Assembly: GCA_034336665.1 (NCBI GenBank)
Contig: JAPFBE010000003.1
Coordinates: forward strand, 15,726,360-15,790,359
DNA from: Luscinia megarhynchos
Taxonomy: Eukaryota > Chordata > Aves > Passeriformes > Turdidae
DNA: 64,000 nucleotides
Reading direction: 5' to 3'
In this document: piece after piece, positions 1 to 12,100 of the stretch
Layout of the letters: every line of letters begins with the position of its first letter
Position numbering within the stretch: the stretch's first letter is position 1
Made by a program: the position numbers and the translations under genes
Notes under the pieces: generated by a model
Databases searched by the model: none
Seen by the model: only the letters and a program-made list of their open reading frames with translations
Told to the model about the DNA's origin: nothing

Positions 1-27
1 CACAAGGTCAGTGGAGGGCAAACTTAC

Positions 28-88
28 ATTACTTGCAGACACATCAAAAGCATCACTGATGTCCCTCAGCTGCTGGTCCCACAGGTAA
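28..88 (-). other. Unassigned exon-like segment
   Basis: Read on the minus strand, this 61-bp piece has a pyrimidine-rich acceptor ending in TTTTCAG and a GTAAGT donor. It is open in one frame, after one leading base, as YLWDQQLRDISDAFDVSASN. The plus strand also offers an acceptor (TTGCAG, 33-38) and a donor (CACAG then GTAACT, from 84) around a short open frame, so strand is not settled. I do not recognise the peptide. It does not match PPEF1 or what I know of the PHKA2 C-terminus. It may be one exon of a gene continuing to the left, or chance. Confidence 0.25.
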
Positions 89-2014
89 CTGAAAACTGAA
101 TGGGTAGAGTATAAAGTTTATCTGGCTTCTCTCCTGCTAACTGTAGTCTGCTTTTTAAGGGAAAGAGTCCTGCTTGTTCCTGGAAGGTGCAGATGAGCCA
201 CACAGTCCTTATCCGCCCTGCAAAGGAGAAGCCACTTTCTGTGGGGTAGTGAAACACCTGGCCTGCCCCATGTGAGCATGGACACTGTGGGAATGTGTCG
301 CCCCTCTGGCAGTAGCCAGGGCCTTGAGTGAAGCGGGAGCTTGGGTCAGTCCAAGTCCAACCTTGGGCACTTTTTGGAGTGGTCAGCAGGTAGGAGCAGA
401 GTTGCTCAGAAAGCAGGAGGGAGATGCTAACAGTGGTGGCATCTGTAGCTGTAAGGTGAGAACTTGGCATTCATCTGCAGGGTGATTCAGGCTTAAAGGA
501 CCACTCACATCTGGAATATTAAGTAGCTGCTGCATAGAATCATGACTAAAAAAGGGATTGAGGATGGGGGTTATAGAAGAAGAGCTTCAGCTCAAACAGT
601 TTGGATTTAAGAACCCGCAGCAGGCGTTTTCCCACTCCCAGTTTCAGTCTCAAGTGGCTTTTATTCCCAGCCTTAGATGTTTCACAGTAAGTCCCCCTGT
701 CACTCCTCTTCTGTCAGGGGGCTCTTTGTGCCGCCAGCAGCTGACAGGACAGTGCTGTCTGCTTTGGCTCAATGATTCAGCTCCTCTCACACCTGAGTCC
801 ACATCCCCTCTCAGGAAGTGATCCCTTGGGGCCAGTCCCATTCATGCTAGGTTCAGGAATGTGTCCTTAGTGGGGGACATCCACACTGGAGGCTGCCAGC
901 CATCCTTCAGAGCTCCTGTGTCTTGTACAGCCTCGCTTTATCCTCTTTACTGGGACAGGTGGCAAAGGGTGACTCTAGTGCTGCAGTGTCCAGTTCCACC
1001 TTGTCACTTCACACCCACTGCATGCAAGCCAGCAGGGGACACAAGATCCCATCACACAGTAGTGTTTGGCCAGTGGAAGTAGAGCCTTTTTGTCACTCCA
1101 CTGGAATAAGGTGGGACTGATCATCACAGTGCATAGATCAGAATAACTGCATGCTATAAATACACATTATGTATTACCAATGCCATTAAAGTTTTACTGT
1201 AAATTTTGTTTGTCCTATTAAAGACTTTTCTTTCTCCTCTCCCAAGGCAGTAGAAATAATTGTGTGCATGTTTGTTCATTCATCTTTTGGAAAAGTGTTC
1301 TATATTTAATAGTAGAAAATAAGATTTAAGAGAGGCAGCAGTGCCTTAAGCTTAGGCTGCTGTTACATTCTGGGATGATAAACTTGGAAGAGTGCTTTTT
1401 TTGTGTTTTCAACAGTTCTATTAAATGAAACCAAGCTGCTTTACTTAGCTCATCTTTAGCTATTAAAATTTAAAGAGGGACTAGGTTGGAACTTTTTCCT
1501 ACCAAAAAGCACTTTATGTGCATTGGATTTACTGAGGCTGACTGAGGTAATACTTACCAAAAAGCTCCTGATCTGATGTTGCTTTCAGAGGAGAAGATGA
1601 GAGAATTAGGTCCGGATCTCCTGACTTCTCCCCCTTGGGACTTGACAGGGTGGTACTGGCAGGAATGGGAAAATTGACTTGCAATCAGGGAAAGAGACAG
1701 GAATGTGAGTGCAAGAGTCTTTCATCTTACTGACTTCCAAAACCTCAATTTCAGAATTTCTCGGTTTTCTTTTCTTGGTAAAGAATTTATGTTTAATTTA
1801 TGTTTAGACTTAGTAGTATCAAAATGTGTTTACAAGAAACCCAGTTCATCTTCAGGAACAGTGTTCTATGGTGATCAGGGCAGGATACCAAAACATAAAA
1901 TGCATGGAGACACCCCACTCAGGCATTGCTCAGAAAGCTAAAGCTTTATTCTGTGATCTGTCATGTGTTGCACTAACATACTGTGAATTTAGCTTCCATT
2001 AAGGTGACGAGTTG

Positions 2015-2318
2015 TCATGGAATCACCAAATCCCAGAATGGGTCATGCTGGAAGAGACCACAGTGAATCATCTGATCCAACCTCCTTGCTTAGACAGGGT
2101 CATCCCATAACACATAACACAGAACTACATCCATATGGTTCTTAAATATCTCCAGTGAGGGAGACTCCACACCCTCTCTGGGCATTCTGTTCCAGTGCTT
2201 GGTCACTGCACAGTGAAGAAGTTCTTATCTTCAGATGGAACTTCCTGTGCATCAGTTTCTGCCCATTGCCTCTTGTCCTATTGCTCAGCACCATTGTAGA
2301 GAGCCCAGCTTCATCTCA
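2015..2318 (-). repeat. CR1 LINE fragment
   Basis: The left end resembles the familiar CR1 3' end in reverse complement (TCATGGAATCACC, then text like 'GGTCATGCTGGAAGAGACC'). It continues with the diverged phrases 'gatccaacctccttgct', 'gagactccacaccctc' and 'tctgttccagtgcttggtcac' of the avian CR1 tail. The element therefore lies on the minus strand and is 5' truncated. Similarity is judged by eye. Confidence 0.85.
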
Positions 2319-2977
2319 GAAACAGTTATGATTGTTTCATAGCTCCAAATCCCAACAAATGCGGGGAAAAGTAACTAGAGGCAAGAGGAAATTTAGTGCA
2401 AGTGTAAACACCTTTCAAACACACTCCTCTAAGCTGTGTAAACTTTTGGAAGGAGAAAAGATTGATCTGGAATGATTTAATTCCTCTGCATCATGCAAAG
2501 AGCAAGATTAAACACAGAACTACCCATTTTAACCAGATGCTTCTTCCCTGTTTTTTACTCCTGCAATGGACACCCCACAGCCAGCCTCTTTGTGCCTGTT
2601 CCATCCCCAGGGTGGGTCTGATATGTTCCATGTGGTGATCAATGCTTTCAGCTGTCACTAAGGACTGCTGACAGACACATACCAACTCTTCTCTTCCTAC
2701 ACAGCTGTAGGCACGACCTTGGCAATCTTCAGGGATTAGATTGATGGGGGGAGATGCCACCAAGAGGAGGGGGTAAATTGAAAGGTCCTGGCAGTGTGGC
2801 TGTGACACAGTAATACTGTAAGTGTGGGTTTTCATCTCCTCTGTCCATTTTTAGCAGATACAGATCATCCTGGAAGGGCTAAATAAAGGCTTGCACACTG
2901 ACCCTATCGAGCAGTCCTTTTATGACTAATGATAGCAAGCTGAGCTTCCAAGACAACCCACTGGAAGTTCTGCCTTT

Positions 2978-3171
2978 TCAGGAGGTTGCCTTTTTCTCAA
3001 GTCTGTGAACAACGTGAAAGGCCTCTAAAAATTCATTGAAATCAATGTGGCCATCTTTGTTGTAGTCTATGCTGAGGACTAACTTGTCAATGGAATCATC
3101 CTGTACATCAATGCCCAGGTGAGAAGTGAAGAGTCTCCATGTGTGGCTGAATTCCTCAAGAGAAATCAAAC
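2978..3171 (-). CDS. PPEF1: PPEF1 coding exon 16 (last): EF-hand 3 and stop
   Basis: Encodes residues 600-663, entered after acceptor CTCCTTTAG with two bases completing a split Gly codon. It supplies the second half of EF-hand 2 (LISLEE) and the canonical EF-hand 3 loop [12 protein letters not shown] (635-646), then [16 protein letters not shown] and TGA at 2978-2980. All metal-coordinating positions of loop 3 are present. Confidence 0.97.
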
Positions 3172-6100
3172 CTAAAGGAGATAGAAAATAGGTTGCTTTT
3201 GGCAGTGCTGTTTCTCCCTCCTGCATAAACACACAAGCATACCCCTTCACTGCCATAAAGTTACCTGCCTACCATGGTGGGGTTAGTTGCTTCCATGATT
3301 GATGCAAATTATTACCTCAGGTAATGATTGAATGCTTATGACAGTGGAATTGAGAAAGCAGTAAAGAGTAAGAGTGGAAAGGAGAAAAGGGCCCCAAAAG
3401 AATGAAGCCAATACTGGAGCTGGGGTATGTGAGAATCTTTTCTTGTTAGGCTCTGTGCACTGTCCCATATATGGTTGCAGACTGACTGCTTAAAATAGTT
3501 TCCACCAAACTGGAGAAATGACATCACCTCTGGTTCCTCTATGTTTAGAAGCCTTAGGGAGGAAACACAGTGGGGAAAAGGTAATTGGTATAGGCTCCTT
3601 AGAGCTGACACAGTGAAGTTACCTGGACTTACCTGAGTGATCTTTGTCAATGATGTTAAAGATGATCTCCAGATCCTTTCTGTATCTGCACAGTGTTTCT
3701 GCCAAAGCTGGCTGAGCCTGGTTTTGAAATCACATACAAGAAGCTATTCAGATCTTGGTTTAAGTTAATTTAACCAATAGAGTATCTATTATCCAATTTT
3801 CATTTTCCCAGTTTAACTTGTCAAATATTAACCAAAAAAAAATCTTTAGGCTTGAATTCTCTGTAATGACACTTCTGTGTCTTGCCCTGAGGAATAAAAC
3901 CTGTCACTTTCAGATGGCAGGGCAAGGAGGAGCCCTGCACACCTCCTACCTTCAGTAATTATTTGTGGAAATAATCTTGGATAATCTAGGGAAGACAGCG
4001 TAGACCATGCACTCATACGAAGCACTCACTGTACAGATGTGAATGGATCCTGCTGTTCAGGAAAATTATGGTGATACCTCTGTACCAAAGCACTGTGCAG
4101 CCATTTGGTAACAACTGGGCTCTGTAGAAGTGACCTCAGATACCATTAAAAACATCTAAAATCCATCAACAAATATGACTTCCTCCCACAGGAGCCTGAA
4201 CTGCCTCTGGAGCTTGTTTAAAATGCTCATTTCAAAGAGTAAGGGTTGAGTGCTCTGGGCAGGATTTGTCACATCTCCTCAGCTCCGTTATCTAAACGCC
4301 CTCGAGAGCCAACAGAAAGTTAAGAAGCAGTTCTAGCATGTGATTCATCCAACCTATTTTAAGCTTCTACCTTAGCAGGGAATGATGATTCGTACCCTAA
4401 CAGTGCTCATTTTCTCCAGTGACTATAAAAGGAAGCTCAGCAACTAGTTCAGATGTCGATGTCTACTTGTTGGGCCAAACCACTGTCTTGTGCTTCAGTT
4501 TGCACCAAAAATTGTTCCTCCAAGAACTGCAAGGAGGTGTTTTCCTCTTTACCTCTTTTATAGGTTGACCCATTTTCAAATCATAAAAACATGACATGAA
4601 GTCAACTTCTCCATCTGGGTTCATCTGTGCTAACTGCGATCGCAGCATCCTCCAGGGCAGTTCCAGCTGTAGGACAGACTCCATCGCTGCAGCCCAGTCA
4701 TTGACAGAAATCCTGCCTGCCAGAAGGGGTCAGGTCATGGTTAAAAGTACATGATACAGCACACATCAGTCACCAGCACAAAGAGTTGCAAAACAAAAGG
4801 ATTTTCTCTAAACTCTGGGATAAAAGCCCTCATAACAAAGGAGCAGTGGGGTTGGACTAGGCATTTCCACAGGTCCCTTCCAGCCACAAATGTGTCATGC
4901 TGTTCTGATGTTCAGCATGTTTTAACACCTTTTGAGAAAGCCAGATTATGCCATGAAGAGTATTTCAGGTTTCAGCTGAGATGCAATTAGTGACATGTGG
5001 CTGAAAACACAACCAGACAGAAATATGTGAAACAGCTGTTCAGTGGCCAAAGAAACATCATATTATTGAGTGCCCTTGCAAGGACGCAGTCAAGCCAGAA
5101 GCCATCACAAGGAAAAGTTGTATATGTGGCAGAAATCAACTTCTTGCTTCTACATAAAAGATTCATCTATTAACTTAGCACTGACTTTTCTTCAGCTGAG
5201 GGGGTAAGTGTGTGTCTGCTGGAGGCATAGGCAGGCAACTTTCCTCAGATACTTCCCAGATTCAGAAGGAGACCCATTCCCCCACTCTACCTGAGACCCC
5301 AGTTCCCTGTCTGACACATTCTGAAGACACTCCTGCACGAAGGTGGTGATGACTTTGAGCTTCTGGAACTGGATTTGCCTGCCCAAACTCTCTACCCAAC
5401 AGCAAACGTAATTTCTTTATTTGCCCACGTCTTTCAGTTTTCTTTTTCCTACTTCCCCTCAAGTTGTTTGGAGCTAAGTCCTTCCCAATGCTCATCCTCC
5501 TCTGTGGTCATGAAGAACAAGGTCAACCAGCTCTTCTGCCCTCAGCCTGACACTGGCAGGCAGGCAAGACTCATCTCCATGGGGTTTGTCCCCTCTGCCT
5601 CCCACACTCGTGGAAGCTGTTTTCCCCATGGTGGCAAATGGACAGAGAGGAACTAGTACCTGTGCCATTGATGTCGTATTGTGCAAAAGCACTGGTGAGT
5701 TCAGACTTGTGAGCATAAATCTTCTCTCGTAAGGACTTTAAGGCAGATGATTCAATTGTACCTACCCTAGGAGGAAATCAGCAGATTATTAAAGATTAAA
5801 ATCCTGTAGCATTTTATGCTTTTCAACACTCATTATAAAATTTTTACATCCTTTAACATGTAGCATGTTTTGGGTATAGTATGTTCAAGGAGGATGACCC
5901 AAAACATACTAGAACACATAAGACAACATTCAGGGAGGGGGAGGAACCCCCAAAACCAACAATGCTCCATAAGAATAATCTAAGTTTATGAGATAATTGA
6001 GTTTATGCAGGTAATTCTAAACTGCTTTCCTTCAGAATCTGACCACACTACTTGGCATGGCAAAGCTGCCATGATAAACTTTTGAGACTCAATTTGTAAC

Positions 6101-9100
6101 TGGATTTGTCCAGATTAACACTGCAGCCTTAAAGCAGAGAGGTGTAGGCCATTTATGAGCCCCTGACAGTGGTCTGTTCTAACTGCTTACCTCACCTAAT
6201 TACCTTTGGGAGTTTCTCAGGAAACCAAGCACTTGTCTACTGTATTAATTTTTAAATTGTAAAATAGAAAACGAGTGAGAATCAAGGAAAATGGATGCCT
6301 ATTCAATTATTCAGTCAAGCTGTAGATTTGTGGCAGGTACACTCACATGTGAGGCGAGTCCACGCTCACTGCATGCAACACAGAGCTTTACCTCTCCCGG
6401 AGATTCTGCCTGCGTGTGAACTTGCTGACCTGGTACTGCACAAACCGGGGGATCAGCTCAGGATTCAGCTTGATGTAAGCGCCCCGGTTACTGCCCTCTT
6501 CGTAATAGTTAGAGGCAGAGAATATGGTGATAACCTGACAGAGGAAACAAAGAAACTGGATTGGCCAGAACAGCTCTTCTTGACACTTATTTCTGGAACT
6601 GATCTGAGAAAAAATTCCAGGTCACAAAATTATGTGACTACATATAAAACTATGTAATTCACCTAGTTGCTCTTGCCTTTTGAGTTAGAGCTCTGGGCCT
6701 TTATTTTTGACCTTTCAGACTTCAGAGAGCGGTGAGATACAACATGCTGCTTAACAGAAACCTCTTTCTAAGAGAGACCTGGTTTTCAGGATTCTTGTTG
6801 GCCTGTATTTTGGCCCAAGCAGGGCCAAAAGAGAAATCAGTAAATTAAAGGCTTCTAAGCCTTAGAGCATCTCTTGACCTGTATTTACACATAGCTCTTG
6901 TGGGCAATTTTGCTGATGTCCGTTTGTTTTCATGTAAGTAATAAATTGGTCCCCACTCTCGAAAGCCGTAAAGAATTTTGTTACTCGGAACTCAGGATTT
7001 TGTTTTAACATCTATCTAGGGCAAAGTTCCCCCAAACCCAGTTTAACAAAGTGACTCTCTTTTTTTAAAATAAATTTTGCAGACAAATTTACTGTGGATG
7101 TTCCTGTGAAATTCACAGGAGAATTCTACTTTACATGGAAGCATCTTACCTTCCCATCATGACTGATCTCATAACCTTCTGGCTTAAATTCATGAGACCT
7201 GATGAGCATCTTCAGATTATACCTCTCAAACAGCTTGGCAGTGACATCAGGACCAAAGTAACAGCCTCCTCCTCGACACTTGTTTGGTGTACAGCCATTT
7301 TGGCTTCTTGGATCACTCCACAGAATGTCAAGGATCTATAAATAGCAAACTCAAGCCAGTAAGGATTGACAGTAGGGGAAGACTGACAGGCTATGGCTGT
7401 CTCAAGTCCTGGCCACAGAAGAAGCCCCACAGTACAGGGAGAAAACACATCTGAGCTAACACATAGGCCTTGGGGTTTTTCCTTCCTTTCAGGTGCATAT
7501 TCTTTTGGGCTAAGACATTGCAGTATAACAAAAGCTCTATATTGGCTCTGATATTCGAGTGAAATGAACAGCCAGAGGACAAAAACTTCCCACTTCTGAG
7601 TAATCTGCCTGTAGGTCTCAGGAGCTGAGTTGCTTTTTTGGGCTATATCAGCATTCAGCTGCCAAAAGCACATCCAAAAAAAGGTGCTTTATCTCACCAA
7701 CAATTGCAGTCTGACCTGTTTAAACCAACAACCATTTATCTACCAACAGATCCACAACCACATGAGGGCAGTCAAACCCATCTCCTACGGAGAAGTTCCT
7801 CCTCCTAACAGCTAAGAAAAGAAAATACCGGGTGAATTTTACTTGTAAGGTATAAAATTCCAAGCTTTTACTACCTGGTCTACAAAAAGCATCCAAAAAA
7901 CCTAATAGGTGTCTAATATACTCCTTAGAATGGCTGTTTTCCTATGAAGAGACAGTTCCCTCAGACTCATAAATACACTGCCTGAACAGAACACCTGCTG
8001 AGGTTGTGCGGGAGGGGTTTAGTATCAGCATGTCTTTGGTTTCACCTACTTGTTTCCATTCCTTCAGGGCGGGGTCTGGAGGCAAATTTGAGCCTGAAGG
8101 CTCAGTGAAGCCCGATGAAGAGTTGTGTTGTGTCTTCCCTGCACCATGCTGGTTGGCAATGTGTTTACTGGGTTTGGTCGTGGGAATTCTCTTCTTTATT
8201 TGGTCCTGTCTATCTCTCACTGACTTTGGTGGCCGCATCAAAGATTTCAACTTAAATAAAAAAAAAAAGTTACCATCACCACAACAAAAGATGATACAGA
8301 AATGTTGGCTGAAAGGCACATCAGCTCATGTTTCCTGTACTCAGAAAAACTCCTTGAGAGTTCAACTAATGTTTAGTCTCATAATGTTCTCAATTCACAG
8401 GTTTAGGTGAAGCTGCAAGTATTTGGCAGAAATTTTGCTTTATACCTATCAATAACCAGGCTCTTCAGAGCTGCTTTCATAGTCTTATCCAGACACACAC
8501 ACTTGTTCCAAACACAGTCAATCATAAGGTCTCACTTTACAGCAAGTGGGGCCTGGGCTCAGGGAAGACACTTCAGTGCCCAGCTTCACTGGAAACAAAA
8601 TACACATTCATATTGTATTGAAGATAAAACTCCATTCATTTTTGTTCACACATAGGGCGATGCTGTTAGATTAATTTGGCTAAATTGAACAGAGTATCAC
8701 GAAGACAGTTGTGAAACTGATGAAATATTACATCAGGCCTTATACTGCTAAATCAAACTCCTCAAACATGCATGGGCATTTGCTTTTTTGGAGTGGTGCA
8801 CTATGGTTCCATGAATGACCATTAATATGGATTCTTCTACAGGGAATGTCTTCTCATTTGAAATTCTCTCATACTAGCTTATTTCCAGAACAAAACCAAA
8901 ATAAAACCCAACACCAAACCAACCAACCAAAAAAACCCAAACGAAATAAAAACCACCCACCAATAGAACATACACAGTCCACAGACCCCCAGATTTTACT
9001 CTTTAACAAAGGACTAATTCAGAATAAAATGCACAACATGGGGTTATTCGCCAGTGCACTGACCAGTACTTGAAACCTGTCAGCTGCCAGCTGTACCAAT

Positions 9101-12100
9101 TAAAATACATCACTTGGCCTTGAGTGACACTGCCCTGGGTTGTGGCCCACACATGTCTCATTAGCCACACTCTCCTGTGGCAGCAACTTTGACCTGTTAG
9201 TTCTGCATTTCACAGATACTGCATCAGAAACATGCAGAGCTGAGTCTTGGTGAAAGCACAGGCAGAATTCAGCTCATGGTTAGGACACCTCTCACCTCTA
9301 TCTGTAAGTTAGGCACCCAGTTTTAGTGCACTGTGATGCAGCCAACAGAACCTAGACTTCATGCCATTTTTCATATCTTTAAAAAAGAGACACAACTGAC
9401 TGTCCTGCAAAGCATTTATTTCTGCTTTAGAAAATATGAGGGTGACAAAAATAGCTCTAGATTCCACAGACATTGATGATAGTTGCTCAAACATTGGTCT
9501 CCTATGCCATCTGAGATGCTCCACTATGTCTGTGAATTAGTGTGAGGGGAACAGACACAAATCTAGCTTAAAGGGGACTGGTGGACGGGACATAAAAAGA
9601 AGACTTTCTTCAGAGGCATGCAAAGGCCAGAGGGGACATCCCTAGCCAATGGGGCACTTCCTTGAACAGCACTGGAGATGTGTGCCTAAGTAATGATCTC
9701 CACTGGATCTCCTGGTTGTCCATTGACTATAAGGAGGCTCAGCACCTGATCACAAGCAGACATCTTGATTTAGTTGTCCAAACTGAGACCAAATCACACA
9801 CCATTTTCCACTGATTTGAAAGATCTGTGTTTGCTCATCATTTCAGAAAAAAACATTAATATTTCTGTCTTCTAAATCCCTGAAAAGCAGTAGATTCTGT
9901 TTTATCAAGGCCAGTTCTTGAATTTTGATCCTTCTGGAAAGGCTCTCCCACATGAACAACGCTCAGCTGCTGCCAAGGGAGCGCCTCACAGGTGGAGAAC
10001 TTCCCCCACACAACAGATGGCAGAAGAAAAGCCCCAGGAAAAAAGGCAGTGCTGGAAATATGTGGCTAGATTAATTTCTAAAGTTTTAAAGGAAATGCCC
10101 AAGAATCAAGTAGTTTTCATACTTTCTGGCTAATGTGTCATCACTGCAGGAGGAGGCATCTAAAGTGGCTTTAGCTATTTAAGGTCAAAAGACCCATGTT
10201 ATCCAGAGAGCCAGACAATTGGCTCTCAACACCTAGTATAACCTTCCTTCCTAAGCCCTGATTTTGAAGAAAAATTGGGCTATTATTTTTCTTATATGCC
10301 TTATACTGCTGCCATTTCCTTTTCGAATGCAAACAACCTGATCTGAGCATTTGTACTGAAAAATTTTTAAAAAAGAACAAAATTACCCTCACATGAGTAT
10401 GTACTCTTACCTTATTTCTCTCAAGTGCATTCAGGAAATCCAAATCTGTGGTGTCTGAAATCCCCCCATGTAGGATAAGGACTTTGCTATCAATTATAGT
10501 GGCAAGGGGAAGCCAGCTAAAAACATCTCGCAGAAGACACAAAATCTGTTTCCAGTGGTCCTGTAAAATATACTTTTACATTAGATCCTATTTCTGACAG
10601 ATTCTGTTGCTTCTAGGTTCAAGATTTTGCTGAAGTGTCTGCAACAGTTTATATGAACAATTTTGTTCAGATGCTATCCTGAACTGCAACCCTGACAAAC
10701 ATGTTCTGACATTTACTTTAGGGCCATTTGATTGTCTCTGTTTCTTTCATGTTCATCGCTTTTTGTGTACTTGATTGGTCTTATGGATGTTACTTATTTC
10801 ATCCCATAGATCTCTGGGAGAGACTAGCACTTAAAATAGTTTTGTCAGATATTCCACTGATAGGCCAAAATAACTTCACCTACATCACTAAAGTAATTCT
10901 CTGCTACATCTAAATAAACTGGCTTGAAGTTTTCTTGTTTACACAGGTTTTATTTTCCATGTGCAAGACTACAAAAAAATATAGGGGAAGGAGGAGGAAT
11001 CTTACCTTGTACTTCTTCGAAACTTCTTTTGTGAAGCCATATCTGAAAATAGGACAGCATCATGAATTAGTTTTCAGTATGCCCCTTCTGCATGGTTTCC
11101 TGTGCTGTGGTGTTTTCCTGGAGATTTCTAGCCCCCTTTTTCACCTCCCATTCCATCTCACCTCAGTTGAAATGTCCTTTCCTGCACTCTGTCTTGAGAA
11201 TTGAGTTAAACTGGTTTCTTGTACATAAGAGAGGCTGGGAACAGAATCCAGCCCCATAATTACTGAGAGGCCTTTCTGCAGCTCTACCTTTTACATACCA
11301 GAGAGAAATTCCAAAGTAACCTGATGATGGGTAAAAATTCCCACAAAACCTTCAGGGAGTTTTTGTCTTAAATATAATATCATCATAGAATCATATAATA
11401 GAATATGATATAGATATGACATATATAATAGAATAGTTTGATTTGGAAGGGGCCTTAAAGATCATATTATTCCAACCCCCTGCATTTGGCAGGGACAACT
11501 TCCACTAGATCAGATTGCTCAGAGCTTCATTCAACTGTAAATGTCTTTTCCCCCACAAGGGACAAGGATTTTCATTCTTTTAACACCAAGATATCCTTCA
11601 TCAAGGGGCATTTTCATAACACTCAGCTTTTAAATTTACCAATGTGCAGCACTGCTAATCAAAATTCACAGCAAAGAATGATAGACAGGAATACATCTGT
11701 GCACGTCATATCATCATAGATGCAGTAAATATTTTCTGTTATTTTGGGGAGGAATTTTCCTACCTTGTAGATTGAGTAACTGATCTTTGTTTATGTTTGT
11801 TGTTTTTTGGGGTGTTTTCAATTAAGTGCTGAAAAAGAAACTATCATGTGAAACTGATTGTCTTTTGTGGATTATTAGTAGGACTTGCCTATGGGCCTCT
11901 GACCCAGGTGCTAACACAGAGGCCTGGGTTAAAACAGCAATACATCCTGTGTGTACACATCAAATGATCCAAGGGGTACAGCAGGTTATCTACCAGTCAG
12001 TCACCCAGAAACTTTCTGGAGTGACTTAGAATTGTAAGGAGTAGAACTGAGGAGTTCTCACATCTCTGAGATGCTATTTGTTTCCAAGTCACATTTTGAC

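Larger units (their letters stand above)
1..2977. other. Flank beyond the 3' end of PPEF1, no firm gene
   Basis: No convincing multi-exon gene is visible on either strand here. The segment holds the exon-like piece at 28-88 and the CR1 fragment at 2015-2318, described separately. Two ATTAAA hexamers on the plus strand (1185-1190 and 1217-1222), with T/G-rich DNA between and after them, look like a plus-strand 3' end. The human neighbour PHKA2 converges on PPEF1, so these could end a PHKA2 3' UTR, but I saw no PHKA2 coding sequence. On the minus strand, ATTAAA at 2476-2481 and AATAAA at 1945-1950 are candidate poly(A) signals for PPEF1. Confidence 0.4.
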
